Positions 45,360 through 56,421 of a stretch of DNA of 64,000 bases are shown piece after piece. Numbering within the stretch: position 1 is the first letter of the stretch; every line of letters starts with the position of its first letter. Under the pieces are notes generated by a model that saw nothing but the letters and a program-made list of their open reading frames with translations, was not told the DNA's origin and made no database searches. The stretch is from Guadua angustifolia (lineage: Eukaryota > Streptophyta > Magnoliopsida > Poales > Poaceae): contig JAYEVE010001288.1 in the NCBI GenBank assembly GCA_036346375.1, positions 1 to 64,000 of the forward strand, read 5' to 3'. A program made the translations under genes and the position numbers.

Positions 45360-46756
45360 AGGGCTGGGCGGCCACTTCACTTCTTTTGCTTCTTTTTAGT
45401 TTAATTTGTCTTCCTATGCATGCAAACACCTGGACAATATCTTAGTGTAATGGATGTTTTATGTATTTTACCTGTGCGCATGTTTCTCCTGCTTGATTGA
45501 TTTTGCTTTCATGGGGCTTGCGAGGCGACCAGGCTTGAATTTGGCGAAAATGCCAAGTAAACTTTCAATTTTAGGGCAACACTTCGGGATCCCTTCTTAG
45601 GTCACATGCAACCAGCCACAAACACAAGCATAAACCACGCAAGTTATGCAGAACTTAGGTAAAAATGATTTTAAACCAGGCAGTTTACGCGAGACGTAGA
45701 ACAGCCTTAGATTTACGGTTTTTACGCGAGATTGCCAATGGTTTAAATTCCTTCGGAACTTAGGTCCCAATGATTTCCTGGAACCATCTTTGCGGCCTTG
45801 GTGGCGAAACAACAAGTTCTGGAAATGCCTTTAGGCTCTTGATACTCAACGGTGACAACCAGCGGTGCTTCAGGGAGCCAACCCGAGGCGTGCGAGCCAT
45901 GTTCGAGCACTGTGCCCAACCTGCACTCTGGTCACTTGCCCTCGCCAAACGCTGACACTTAGCACTTTTCCTTTTATCATCAAGGAGCCGTTGGCTTCTA
46001 ACATCCATGACAATCACGCATAGCTTGATTCATCTTAGCGCATACGCATAAGGAAATGGGCAAAAAACGCAGCACGCAGCACTTATCTTGTTCATGTGCC
46101 GCCGGGCGACCAGCCCCCAAGCATCTGGGTGATCAGCCCCCCAAGCATATGGGCGACCAGTCCTGAGCGCCGGGCGACCAGCCTTCCAAGCATATGGGCG
46201 ACCAGCCCCCAAGCATATGGGCGACCAGCCCCCAAGCATATGGGCGACCAGTCCTGAGCGCGGGGCGACCAGCAGGGATGCTTCGAGTTTTTCATAAAGT
46301 AGGGTTAAATGATGCAAGTCCCCGCATGAGATAAGCCCCGGTCCGCCTCTTTCGAGCTCTAAGTCCTTGCGATCCTTTTGGAGACCGAACCACGGTGCTG
46401 TATGTCAAAGCAGCAGGCTCCCAAGAGGGGTACTAGGCTAACGATGCTCGCGGTGATGACCAGCGGTGCTTCAGGGAGCCAACCTGAGGCGTGCGAGCCG
46501 CATTTGAGCACCACGCCTATCCGCCTCTGAGTGCGTCCGTCTTTGTCGAATCTGAGCACCGAGTGTCACCACGGATTACCAAGGAATTAGCAAACATATA
46601 CGGGACCAGCGACATTCATGCGAGAGATTGCCACTTAGGGCGCAAAAAGAGCCAACAAAGGGTAAAGAAAAAGCCTTCTAGGCAACAACTTTACTGAGCG
46701 CCAGTAGTCACCGACCAACATGGGGAAAGACTCACCTCGAGGCCAGCCACAGCGAA
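45360..46756. repeat. repeat-rich 3' region between gypsy pol and the antisense ORF
   Basis: Non-coding. A 50-base segment beginning ccagcggtgcttcagggagc occurs near 45857 and near 46458, about 600 bases apart. The tandem repeat at 46103-46275 lies between them. Confidence 0.7.
46103..46275. repeat. minisatellite, about 22-26 bp units
   Basis: About seven units of gggcgaccagcccccaagca(tat), with two variants carrying tcctgagcgcc. 3' regions of Tat elements commonly hold such arrays. Confidence 0.9.
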
Positions 46757-46779
46757 CTACTGGATACTTACAATTTTTT

Positions 46780-47985
46780 CATGGATAGAATTTCCGCAAC
46801 AACTCAATGTTGTAGGAATTTGCCAGTTCTTGACCGTCCTCAGTGGCCAACCTGATCGCCCCGGGCCGAGATACTGAAACCACCTAAAGGGGCCCTCCCA
46901 TCGGGGAGACAGTTTGTGCAACCCGGTATGCGTCTGGACTCTGCGCAAGACTAGGTCATAGCGCGATGTTCTCTCGGAGACTGGGTGGCGTGGTACCGCT
47001 GAGACTTTCTTTGAATGCAGGCGCAAGGGCGACCCGATCATGCACTTCCTCCAGGAGGTTGACTTCTTCTCGCTGGAGATCTTCTTGGCCTTCCTCGTTG
47101 AACGGCGAGACGCCTTGCGAGGAACCGGCGGCGATTCGAGAGGAAGAACAGCTTCCGCACCGTACACCAGGAAAAAGGGTGTCTCGCCGGTGGCCCGACT
47201 GGGTGTGGTGCGTATCGACCACAGCACAGCCGGGAGCTCTTCCGTCCTTCTCGCCCCCCGCTTGTGGAGCCGATCAAACGCCCTTGTCTTGAGGTCCTTC
47301 AATACCAACGCGTTGGCACGTTCCGCTTGGCCATTACTTATGGGGTGGGCCACCGAAGCGAAGCATACTTTGGTGCCCATTTCATTGCAGAACTCCAGAA
47401 AAGCCGCGCTGGTAAACTGAGTTCCGTTGTCGGTGATGATGCGGTTGGCGACTCCAAAGCGGGTAAAGATCCCGTGCATGAACTTGATGGCAGCGGTAGC
47501 CGTAATGGTGTGCACCGCTTCGGCTTCAACCCACTTGGTGAATTTGTCGATGGCGACGAAGAGGTGGGTGAAGCCCCTGTATGCTCATCGAGAACGGGCC
47601 GGATATCGACCCAGACCGCGAGCGGCCAAGAAGGCGGGATGGTTCTTGAGCTTAGGTTGGTTGGTGGATTTGCTGGCGAAGGCCCGACAAGCCGCATTTC
47701 CTCACCGGCTTCGCAAGCATCACGGAGGCGATGGGCGATAAAATCCTTGGCAAAGCGCTTTGCCAACTAGCGTTCGTCCGGGACATATGGCTCCGCACGC
47801 CTCCATGGATATCGAGAGAAAATTGCTCCCTCTTCGAGTGATGCATTTGGTAGAACTCCGTTTCTCTCGGGTATAGGTCCCCACCTACGAGTATAACACT
47901 TGGCCTTGCGTGCAATCTTCTCAGCTGAGGCATCATCGTCGGGGATTACTTGGTCGCGCAGGAAGGCTAGAATCGGATCCATTCA
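46780..47985 (-). pseudogene. gypsy integrase
   Basis: The N-terminal zinc-binding region is near 47985-47800 (WMDPILAFL just outside, DASAEKIARKAKCY). Catalytic DDE core: first Asp in AIDKFTKWVEAE (about 47555-47520), second in IITDNGTQFTS, Glu in NGQAERAN. The C-terminal part RWEGPFR and following ends near 46780. It inserts element cDNA into chromosomes. Frame changes near 47140, 47520 and 47750 break it. No chromodomain is seen, consistent with Tat rather than chromovirus. Confidence 0.85.
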
Positions 47986-48700
47986 CTGACCTTCCTGGCC
48001 AAGCGTGGCGAACACTCGGTGCTCGCCCGGGTACTCTGCTGGGCCGAGCATTTTCCCTAGTGCCACATCAGTGGCACCGCCGTCTTCCCTCCCAGACCTG
48101 GGGGTTGGGGCGGATGTGCTGCCTTCCCTCCCTGAATTGGAGGCCATGGCGTGATGTCGCCCTCCCCTCTGGCCGGAGGCCACGGCGACCATCTTTGTCG
48201 TCCCCCTTTGAGCAGAAATTGCGGCAGCGACACCATCATCACTTTGGTGGGGCTGCGATGGACGGTCGCGATAGTCTTTCTTCAAAGACTCCGACCGGAA
48301 TGGAAGCTTTTGAGGACGCAAACTGCAAAAGCCCGTCCGCAAGGTGGTTATCGTGTCGAGGGATATGAACATACCCCAATCCTTCAAATTGGCGCTCCAT
48401 TTTTCGGACCTCCGCCAGGTACGCCGCCATGGTGGGGTCGGAACACTGGAACTCCTTCCGCGCCTGGTTGATGAATAGCAGCGAGTCACCCTTGACTTGG
48501 AGCAGCGGATACCAGTGGCAAAGCAATCTGAAGCCACCTTAACAAGCCTTCATACTCAGCTATGTTGTTTGTGGCCTTGAAGTTGAGGGTGACCACATAC
48601 TGGAGGATGTCACCGGTCGGAGAGACCAGGACAACCCCAGCCCCCGCGCCCTCCAGCCTGAACGAGCCATCAAAAAACAAGGTCTAGGGAGAAGGCGCGG
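47986..48700 (-). pseudogene. gypsy RNase H (second, plant-type domain)
   Basis: FFDGSFRLEGAGAGVVLVSP, then NNIAEYEGLLRWL, followed after a frame change by DSLLFINQARKEFQCSDPTM. Asp, Glu and Asp positions of RNase H are visible. Broken by frameshifts near 48500 and 48300. Confidence 0.75.
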
Positions 48701-49277
48701 GCGCTGCTTCAGCTTCAGGAGTGGCGGGAGTCCACTCGGTGACGAACTCCGCCAACTTTTGATTTTTGATGGCAGTGCGGGGTACAAACTTGATGTTGAA
48801 CTCCCCCAGCTCCACTGACCATTTAGCAATTCGGCCTTCTGCTTCACGGTTGTGGAGAATTTCTCGCAGAGGATAGGCCGTGACCACGGTGATTTCTCGT
48901 CCTTGAAAGTAATGCCATATGACTTCTGGGCGCCACCAAGACCGCATACATCATTTTTGAGCTTGCTGGTGGGAGTCTCCGCTTCATGCGGCACCTTGCG
49001 ATGTAGTAGACCGACCACGGACACCTTCCCTCTCGCAACTTGACCTGGCGCTCACCACCTCGGGGAGTGGCGGCAATGTCTGAGAACAACGGCTGCATCT
49101 GTATTTGGGGAGACCCGACAGGGGAGGGTGAGTATTGCTTCAAATCTTCAAGCATATACAGGCTTCTTGATCCACTCGAAGTGGTTAGTCTTCTTCAACG
49201 GCTTGAACAAGGGCAAGCTTCTTTCTCCCAATAGGGCAATGATCGCCCGGGGAGGCGAGGCGGCCGGCGGACAACGA
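48701..49277 (-). pseudogene. gypsy RT-connection / first RNase H segment
   Basis: GERSLPLFKPLKKTNHFEWI (about 49240-49180), the thumb/connection wording of gypsy RT, precedes the typical RNase H start and WSVELGEFNIKFVPRTAIKN. Several frame changes occur. It is separated from the rest of RT by the inserted solo LTR. Confidence 0.75.
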
Positions 49278-49282
49278 ACTTG

Positions 49283-49926
49283 TGTTGGCGCCAAAAAGCG
49301 TGAAGAGGTTTCGGATGCAACACAGGGACCGAACACCAGAGTTCAAGTGTGCTGTGGCGTGCAATCGATTTGACCCTGCAATCGATAAGGAAATAGTTGT
49401 AAAATTCAATCAAGCCGATCCTCGGGACGAATCGGCTAAGAATCCGAATCGACCGAAGCCGATTAGAAGGGTAAATAGACTAGTCGATTAAGACTAAATC
49501 CGAGGTAAAAAGCGGATCGATTACGAAAAGCGATCGCAACAATACGAGAATAAATCAAACTGAAAAAAGCCAATAGCGATCAAACAATCGGCGTCGCAAC
49601 TTTATTTGATCGATGTCGACTTACGGAGGAAAGATTACAATGCTAAAAGACTAAGAACTACGGAAAGTAAAAAGCGGAAGATGTGTTGATTGTTGTTATT
49701 CTTCAGCGACCTTGATGCGCCTTATATACTCGCCTAGCCGATCCGAGTCTGATCCAACACGACAACGTAATCCAAGAATAAACCGTAGTTTCCTACGGTC
49801 TCTAATTTCCAATTGTTATCTGTACGTTATGTGTTTATCCGAACTCCTGCAGATATTTTCGTATCTTATCCAAACTCATACTTTTCTGCCAATTCCTTCT
49901 AGGAATTTCAAAAACTAGTGCAAACA
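49283..49926 (-). mobile_element. solo LTR inserted in gypsy reverse transcriptase
   Basis: 644 bp. Plus-strand ends are tgttggcgcc and gtgcaaaca. A perfect 5-bp duplication acttg flanks it (49278-49282 and 49927-49931). On the minus strand it runs TGTTTGCACTAG to GCGCCAACA and has a TATA box gagtatataagg (complement of about 49720-49731). No internal retrotransposon sequence remains, so it formed by LTR-LTR recombination after insertion. Family not identified. Confidence 0.88.
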
Positions 49927-49931
49927 ACTTG

Positions 49932-50760
49932 CTTGAGTTGCACTGGCGGCTTCATGTGCTCGATGGCCGCTATCTTGTCGAGATTAACCCGATGCCCGGT
50001 TGGACACGAAACCAGCTGACTTCTGGGAGGGCACAGAACACACATTTTTGGGTTGAGCTTGAGGCAATTCTTCCGGAGATTAGCAAAGGTTTCCTCCAAG
50101 TCTTGGATTAATTCATCGCTCTTTTTAATCTTCACAACCAAGTCATCAACATAAACCTCAAGATTTCGCCCTATCTGCGGGCGGAAGGTAATATGCATGT
50201 ACGTTGGTAAGTGGAACCGGCATTCTTTAAACCAAAAGCCATTCTAACATAACAATATACACCGTGGGAAATTACAGCGATCTTCTCTTCATCTTCTCTT
50301 GCCATGCTAATCGATGGTACCCAGTGCGCATCCGAGAAAACCTGACAACTCACACCCGACCATGGAGTCAACAATGAGGTTGACTCGCGGTGAGAGATAA
50401 AGGATCCTTTGGGCAGGCTTTGTTGAGGTCGGTGAAGTCGACACACATGCGCCATCTCCCGTTGGACTTCTTGACAAGCACAGGGTTGGCTAGCCACTCA
50501 GGATAAGAGACTTCCCTGATTATCCCTGCACTCAACATCTTCTCCACCTCCTCCCGAATGGCGTCTTGCCGCTCAGGTGCCTGCCTCCGGACCTTCTGCC
50601 GGATCGGGCGCACCTCGGGGAGCGTTCCCAATCGGTGCTCGATCACCTCCCTGGTGACCCCAGTCATGTCGGACGGTTGCCAGGCAAACACGTCGGAATT
50701 AGACTGGAGGAAGGTGGCAAGCGCGTCTTCTATTTGACCTGAGGTTGGCGCCAATGTTGG
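49932..50760 (-). pseudogene. gypsy reverse transcriptase, palm and fingers
   Basis: EVIEHRLGTLPEVRPIRQKV, then WLANPVLVKKSNGRWRMCVD, FTDLNKACPKDPL, YCYVRMAFGLKNAGSTYQR and the active-site EVYVDDLVVKIKKS. It copies element RNA into cDNA primed by a tRNA. Frame changes near 50375 and 50200, and the solo LTR cuts it after KPPVQLKQV. Confidence 0.88.
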
Positions 50761-51110
50761 CCAGTCTTCGGGGCTCGCCCTCGCTCAGGCGACCACCTTA
50801 ACCTCACCGGTGAGCGGGTGAAGCGGAATCCGAGGCTGAGGGCTCAGGGGCGTGGCGTCAAGACTGCCCGGCAGTGGCGCCGACCAGATCCCACGCTTGC
50901 TTGTGGCGCAGCGAGACCTCGGACCTATCCACCTGGATCGCTATGGGGCCGCGTGGCGCTGGGATCTTTACCATCATGTAGGCATAGTGGGTCGGCGCCA
51001 TGAACTTGACCAGCTGGTTGGTCGGCGAGGCATGTAGGGGAGGTCAAAATCCACGACCTCAAAGTCCACCATCTCGGTGCGGTAGTTGTTTTCATCCCCA
51101 AAGGTGACTA
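50761..51110 (-). pseudogene. gypsy protease-RT spacer region
   Basis: The minus strand reads in pieces like FGDENNYRTEMVDFEVVDFD and FMAPTHYAYMMVKIPAPRGP, the stretch that follows the aspartic protease in Tat polyproteins. The protease DTGAS-type motif was not located with confidence. Confidence 0.6.
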
Positions 51111-52490
51111 GGAGGCACACTGTCCCGAGGAACAAACCGACCTCGAGGCTACCTGAAAGCCGCGGTAGGCGCGAGATCTGTAGTGGGATCTAGAGTGCAG
51201 AATGCCGTGGAGCGGGGAGGTTGATAGAACTCCCAGTCCACTAGCATCATCTGCGCCCGTACATTCCGGATCGTGGCGACACCACGATCGGAGATGCCTA
51301 GGCGGTGGTGCTCTCAAGGTGATCGGCTTTGAAAGTGATCGTTTCCTCGACCATTTCAAACATCCAGGCCCCCGAAGCTTGGCGCGTGGCGCATACTTCC
51401 CTCTTGACCGTTTGTACGCCAGCGGCGTTGGAGAAAAGGTGGGCGAGCCCCTTGTGAATATGCATACGGTGTGATCCACTCTTTGAAAACTGCGGGGCCG
51501 GTCCTCATCTTTATCATCGTCGGGGCGGCACTCCTTGAGCCGCTGTTCCACCATCTTGTTCACGACTCGACAACTGTCTAAGTCATGAGTGTTGGTCCGA
51601 TGGATCGGACAGTAGGGCTCGCCCTCCTTTTGCTCGCGGCGGTCATTTTTACGACCGCGGCGATCATCACGCCGGTGACGGCGATTCTTCATGGCCAGCG
51701 AGGTCATCACTTCGCGTTCGTTGCCAAGACTGCTGGTCTCTCTGCCTTCTAGCCTGCGCCTTCTTGCTTATCTTGGTGGAACCCCTCGAGGTTCGGCCGC
51801 AAATCTTCTTAGCCACCCTTGGGGCAGATCTTGCCCCTTACCTCCGCGCCACGCACACTTGTGTGCGAGGGAGAAAAGCTTCGGAGGTGGTCGCGATGGT
51901 ATGGGTGGCCATCTTCTCCTTCATCTTCGCGATCGCGTCGCCTCTTGGAGCGATGCGATCGGCCGCTCCGAAATGTGGGGATTGTGTTGCGGCGTTGCAA
52001 AACCGCCGGATGAAGTCATGCAACAACTCCCCTTCTCTGCTCGAGGCGTGAAAATCGTCCTCCACGCTGGGCTGCGAAAGGCCTTGAAAGTTAGCGGCGA
52101 AGAGCGCACAACTCCTCACGAGTGCAGGCCCTCGAGGTTCAGCAACAAAGTAGGGCGAGCCGTTAAGACCGTTGGAAGGTAGTTGGCCATGATCTTTTCG
52201 AGATCCGCCCATTGCCGCACCCACCGTTGTATAAATCTGCGAGAACTCCTCACGGGTTGGTGGTGCCATCATATTTTTCTATGGGAATGGGCGGAACTGT
52301 CGAACCACGCCACTGGCCATATTGTCGAAGAAACGCGACACTCGACACCATAGAAACCCGGCCGCCGCCGGAGGCGATCTGAGGACCGCCCGGGGCGCGA
52401 GCTTTGCTCCCGATAGAATCGGAAGAGTGAATCTCCTTGGCGAGTGAGAGCCATGGGAAGGGCTCTCACCGTCAGCTATCCGCTTCATGA
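51111..52490 (-). pseudogene. gypsy gag
   Basis: LFAANFQGLSQPSVEDDFHA and LLHDFIRRFCNAATQSPHF (about 52165-51980) match the conserved retrotransposon gag (capsid) segment. Downstream, a basic tract HRRDDRRGRKNDRREQKEG precedes CPIHRTNTHDLDSC, the Cys/His nucleic-acid-binding motif. It forms the particle that packages element RNA. Frame changes split it at about 51800 and 52150. Confidence 0.8.
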
Positions 52491-53106
52491 GTGCGCTCTG
52501 GGCGAGTGGCGGCAGCTGACGGCGCGGAGGTTATCACCGCGCCGTTGCGGCTTTCGTCGAATCGTGACCGGAGGTCCCACGGTACCTCATGAGCAGGACG
52601 ATGCTTGCGCAGCGTCCTTCGCCGGCTCGGCCCGCTGGCGAACCATTTTCGTTGGGGTGGCTGAAGCGCTGAGTCGCCAACCACGCGCCCAGCGGCGGTG
52701 TGCAAGCCAGGACCCACGTCGGAGGCCCTACGAGATTAGGCCGTGTCCACGGGTTGGCGATGTCCGCGGCCACGGAGTGGCGGGGTGTCTCTGCGAGTTC
52801 CACCGGTGGTCAGAAGAGGCGAACAGCGTCGATTTTTGGCGGGAGTGGCGCCTCCATGGCCGGCCGTCGCCTGCAGGGGTGGTCGCCGCTTCCGGGGACA
52901 ACGCCACCACCTGCTAGAAGCGGGGTGAGGCGATACCGGCCGTGAGGCTGGCTGGGATTCGCTTTGGCGATGCTCGCCTCCGTCGCTCACGATCTTGAGA
53001 ATTCACCATCTCCGGGATCTGGCGGGCTTATACGAACAAAGAACACCAAAAGTCCGCAGGGGAGTTAGCCGGGAAAACCAATCACTAGCACCCTACTGGC
53101 GCCCAC
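52491..53106 (-). other. 5' leader of the gypsy element and primer-site region
   Basis: Just inside the right LTR the minus strand reads GTGGGCGCCAGTAGGGTGC. It is the position of the primer-binding site, but the matching tRNA is not identified. Overlapping frames at 52440-52990 are compositional. Confidence 0.5.
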
Positions 53107-54151
53107 AGCCGGTGTATTCACGACAAGCAAGAGTCTATAGGCCGGGTTTGGTTCGATAGAGGCGTCTTGGCGGTAGCAAACCTAACGAGGAAACCTAGAG
53201 ACTACCATCTGAAGGACTTGAACCTAGGAGCCAGCGACACCAAGATTTACCTAGGTTGGGCCCTCTGCCAAAGGTAATGACCTTAAATCTGCTAGATTTC
53301 TTATTGAGTGTTTGAAGCAAGTATAGAGCTCACGGGGTTACAAGTTACGCCTTAAGCTCTATTGCTTGAACTCTTGGTTCTCAGTCCCCCTCCTCGTGCA
53401 GGAGCCCTTATATAGGCAGGGCTAACGGAGTAGGTAAAGGGGTCATCATCTTGATCTTCATACATTTATTACTCCTTCTGTCTTGTCCAGTTCCTCGGCC
53501 TCATTAAATCTTGGCATGTAAGCCCTTGGATTCGCTGGGATGGGACCCTCTGCGGTAGGTGATGATAGCGTCGAGAGGAATGGGCTTGCGGCGGGATTCC
53601 TTGTAATCAGCGGATCGACACATCGGATCCGCCTCGCTATCGTCTGATAGGGCAATGAGGCTTCGTAAACCCAGCCACCGCCTTTGCCTTGCGGCGGGCG
53701 AGTAGGACATCCTCGCCCGCTGCTTTCGCCCGACATACGTGGGCCGGCGCTGGCCGGCGAAGCCTTCGCCGCCCGCCCGCCACGCCGCGTGGGTTGGACG
53801 GCAAGCGGCGGGCGTCTCGCCGCTGCTCGCTGACGCCACGTGGGCCGGCGCTGGCGGCGAGCGTCTTCGCCGCGCTAGCCCGGCCGCGCGTGGGCTGGCG
53901 GCCGGCGGCGAGCGTCCTCGCCCTTTCGCCCGACATACGTAAGCGGCGCTGGCCGGGCAGGCGTGCTTGCCCGCGCCGGTAAGCCTCGTGTGGGTTGGTA
54001 GCCGGAGGCGGCGAGCGTCTCGCCCTGCTCGCCGAATGCCGTGGGCCGGCGCTGGCGTGGCGTCTTCTTCGCACGCCCGGCCGAGCCGCCACATAGGGCC
54101 ACGCTTTTTGTTTTGTGCGGCGGAGAGGTACTCTGGCGTAAAATGCCGACA
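53107..54151 (-). repeat. right (5') LTR of the gypsy element
   Basis: About 1045 bp. Aligned to the left LTR it shows many shortened C, G and A runs (aaacctaacgaggaaacc against aaaccctaatgaggggaaac). Its outer end TGCCGACA is intact, while the inner end is altered (agccggtg against tgtcggcg). Confidence 0.85.
53739..54095. repeat. 50-bp tandem units in the right LTR (7)
   Basis: Units start at 53739, 53789, 53840, 53890, 53939, 53990 and 54041 with gtgggccggcgctgg-type wording. Regular 50-51 bp spacing. They explain most of the extra length relative to the left LTR. Confidence 0.85.
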
Positions 54152-54290
54152 ACACCTATCCTATAGACTTATTGAGTACCTAAACCGTAAATACTGCGAG
54201 TCTAAAGTCTTTCACCATACACTCTTATCGAGGGTCGGATAATCACCGGTACCTAAACTTATGGATAAAATTGCCATCCTTACTGTCGCT

Positions 54291-56155
54291 AATTGAAATA
54301 TCAACATAGGTGTATTTTTGTAATTTTTTTCGGTATGTTATTTGTATAAAATTATTGTAAAAATATATTGTTATAAAATACTGCGATTGAGAGCACTATG
54401 GTTAATCAACTCTCGGCCTACTTTGAGCTCAACTCTCCGGGAAGTCCAATCTTTTTCTTGCAACACCACTACACCAGTATCTTTTTAGTGTGCTTTTGGA
54501 TGCTGTACAAGAGACTTGGCAGGGGCTTTAGCCAAGTAAACGGATTAAAGACGGGGGTGCGCTCGGTGTCTTGGAATGCTAATGACCGTAGGCGTTTTGT
54601 CCTTTTCGTATCCCGACGAGTGGTCCTCTTCACGAAGGCGAGGTGAGTAGTGATCGAAGTACCGGATCAGATGTTAACAGACCACCCACTCGGTACACGG
54701 GTTAGGGCTGCATGTGCGCCTGTCGGCTTTAGGGGCAGTACGGTGGGTGAGCACAGTGATCATGTTTGCTTCCTGCAACTATAGTCCTCGTAGAAATAAC
54801 GAAATAACTTTATTTTTTAAAGTTTATTTATCGTTTTTGGGATGATACGTGCTACTGTATCGTAAAAAAATTAGAAATAATGAATGGTAGGGATAGGTAA
54901 AGAAAAAAGAATAGTTGAAAGTTATTTTAAATATATAGAATGGTGTATATATTTAAAATAAAATTTAAAAGCTAGAATACTATATATTAAAAAACAAAGA
55001 GAGCTTCATCAACTATAACCCAGTCAAGGGGCAGTACACATGCGCACGACGTGGGATATTCGTGGCCACGCAATTCTTATTTTTTTAGTACTACTTGTAT
55101 AACTGTCCTTGCAAGAAATGATTAGCTAGTCTTAATTAATTTGCAGGGGACGGGGCAAATCCAAACTATATATAGCACTAATGTGAGTCTGGCTACCTGT
55201 GGGGAGGGTCCCCGCGCTGCTGTCGAGCTGGCCATAACTTTGCTCAGGCAAGGTGCACTGAACTGTACTACAACAACTTTGGCGAGGTATAATTCACCTA
55301 AACAAGTTTCAAGGACCAATCTTGGTGAGGCATGACAGATCAAATGAAGTTTGAGAACCAACCTTAGTGAAGCGTGGTATATGATGGGATCCATCTCGAA
55401 CGAGGTCTAAGGACCAAACTCATTGGAGCATGGTACATCAAGGGATTCACTCTAGATGAGGTTTGGGGATTAAGCCGAGACAAGGTACAAGGATCCATCC
55501 TAGATGAGATGCGAGGTAGCTATTCATCGAGATCCCATTGACACCCATGTAAAAGGAAGACCAACGACGTCACGAATCTCAGACATGGCGGGACTTGTTT
55601 GACACAACGGAGGAATGTGCGCCTCGATGCGAGCTAAGGTTTCATGGCAAAATTGTAACTTCGGGCACCCTCCTTTCCCCTCTATAAATAGGATCCCTTG
55701 GATATGGAGAGGAGGCTACTTGTAACACTCTCTTAGTATTCTAAATAGCTAGCTATAGCATTTTTGGACACTAAATACAAAGCTACGAGTCAATATTCCC
55801 TTATATTAGTTACAAGCGCTATAACTAGCAATAACTCTGTTATATGTTGTTGCTTGTAGCTAGTAATAGTTTTGCTATACTACATAGGTACACACAAAAT
55901 AAAACATCGAGTCTATTTTGAAATCCAACATTACTAGAAGGTCCAAATGCATTTCTTATAAGCTTGTACTATGAGAAAACTTAGTAAAAGACTTCATCTC
56001 ACCCTTTTCCAATAATGCAGTATTCATATTTCTTAATGATTAAGTATTTGTTGTTAATAACATTATGATATAGTTATTACTTATGGTCTTTGACATATAT
56101 TAGCATATTTGTTGATTCAGATTTAATTCATATTCTTATTATAAAAATATTAATA
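54291..56155. other. intergenic region with LTR-like and quasi-tandem sequence
   Basis: No gene is seen. At 55285-55500 a loosely repeated phrase (gaggtttaaggaccaa ... gagcatggta) recurs about every 60 bases. At 55678-55692 ctctataaataggatcc is a clear TATA-type core promoter of retrotransposon LTR style, but LTR limits could not be found. Confidence 0.4.
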
Positions 56156-56419
56156 CTCCTAGCATCATAAATAGTTGTCGTTTTTGAACATTAACGCAGC
56201 CTTCAAAACACAACCTTTACCACTAATTTCTATTATAATATATTTATAAAACCTAATAAAATTATAATATTATAAAATACTTTTCAATACAAATCTTCAA
56301 ATATGATTGTTATATATATATATATCAATTTAAGCATTTAAAAAGAAATTTATAGTCAGAGTTTTAAAAGTTTGACTACACCTATGTCCAAAATGATAAC
56401 TATTTGTGACCGAATGGAG
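56156..56419. mobile_element. Stowaway-type MITE
   Basis: 264 bp, flanked by TA. Ends ctcctagcatcataaatagt and, inverted, ctccattcggtcacaaatag. AT-rich, non-coding. The TA duplication and ctcc...aaatagt termini fit Tc1/mariner-derived Stowaway. Confidence 0.75.
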
Positions 56420-56421
56420 TA

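Larger units (their letters stand above)
42123..54151 (-). mobile_element. Tat-lineage Ty3/gypsy LTR retrotransposon with antisense extra ORF
   Basis: Outer ends TGTCGGCG and TGCCGACA are mirror copies, and a perfect 5-bp duplication ACACC flanks the element (42118-42122 and 54152-54156). On the minus strand the order is 5' LTR (right), gag, protease/RT, RNase H, integrase, a tandem-repeat 3' region, then a plus-strand extra ORF, then the 3' LTR (left). Integrase downstream of RT defines Ty3/gypsy. The extra antisense ORF and repeat-rich 3' region are characteristic of the Tat lineage. Gag-pol is riddled with frameshifts and split by a solo LTR, so the copy is not autonomous. Confidence 0.92.
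41074..54282. mobile_element. hAT element split by a 12-kb gypsy insertion
   Basis: Ends are tagggatgacaattggg and, inverted, taaggatggcaatttt. Flanking octamers ctgtcact (41066-41073) and ctgtcgct (54283-54290) match at 7 of 8. Without the gypsy element (42123-54151 plus one ACACC copy) it is about 1.18 kb. Subterminal wording is ggtaccc/gggtacc repeats. Frames inside (41245-42030) are Gly/Arg-rich without motifs. Confidence 0.75.

Noticed and set aside
46103..46275. CRISPR-like regular repeats
   Set aside because: Units are directly adjacent without unique spacers, in a plant retrotransposon. It is a minisatellite.
52440..52990. 157-residue plus-strand frame over the gypsy 5' leader
   Set aside because: It runs opposite to gag in a GC-rich leader. 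No similarity is recognisable.
42156..54282. An alternative right end for the nested hAT element at about 54160
   Set aside because: The end at 54282 gives better terminal symmetry and a 7-of-8 octamer match. The nearer site has no matching duplication.
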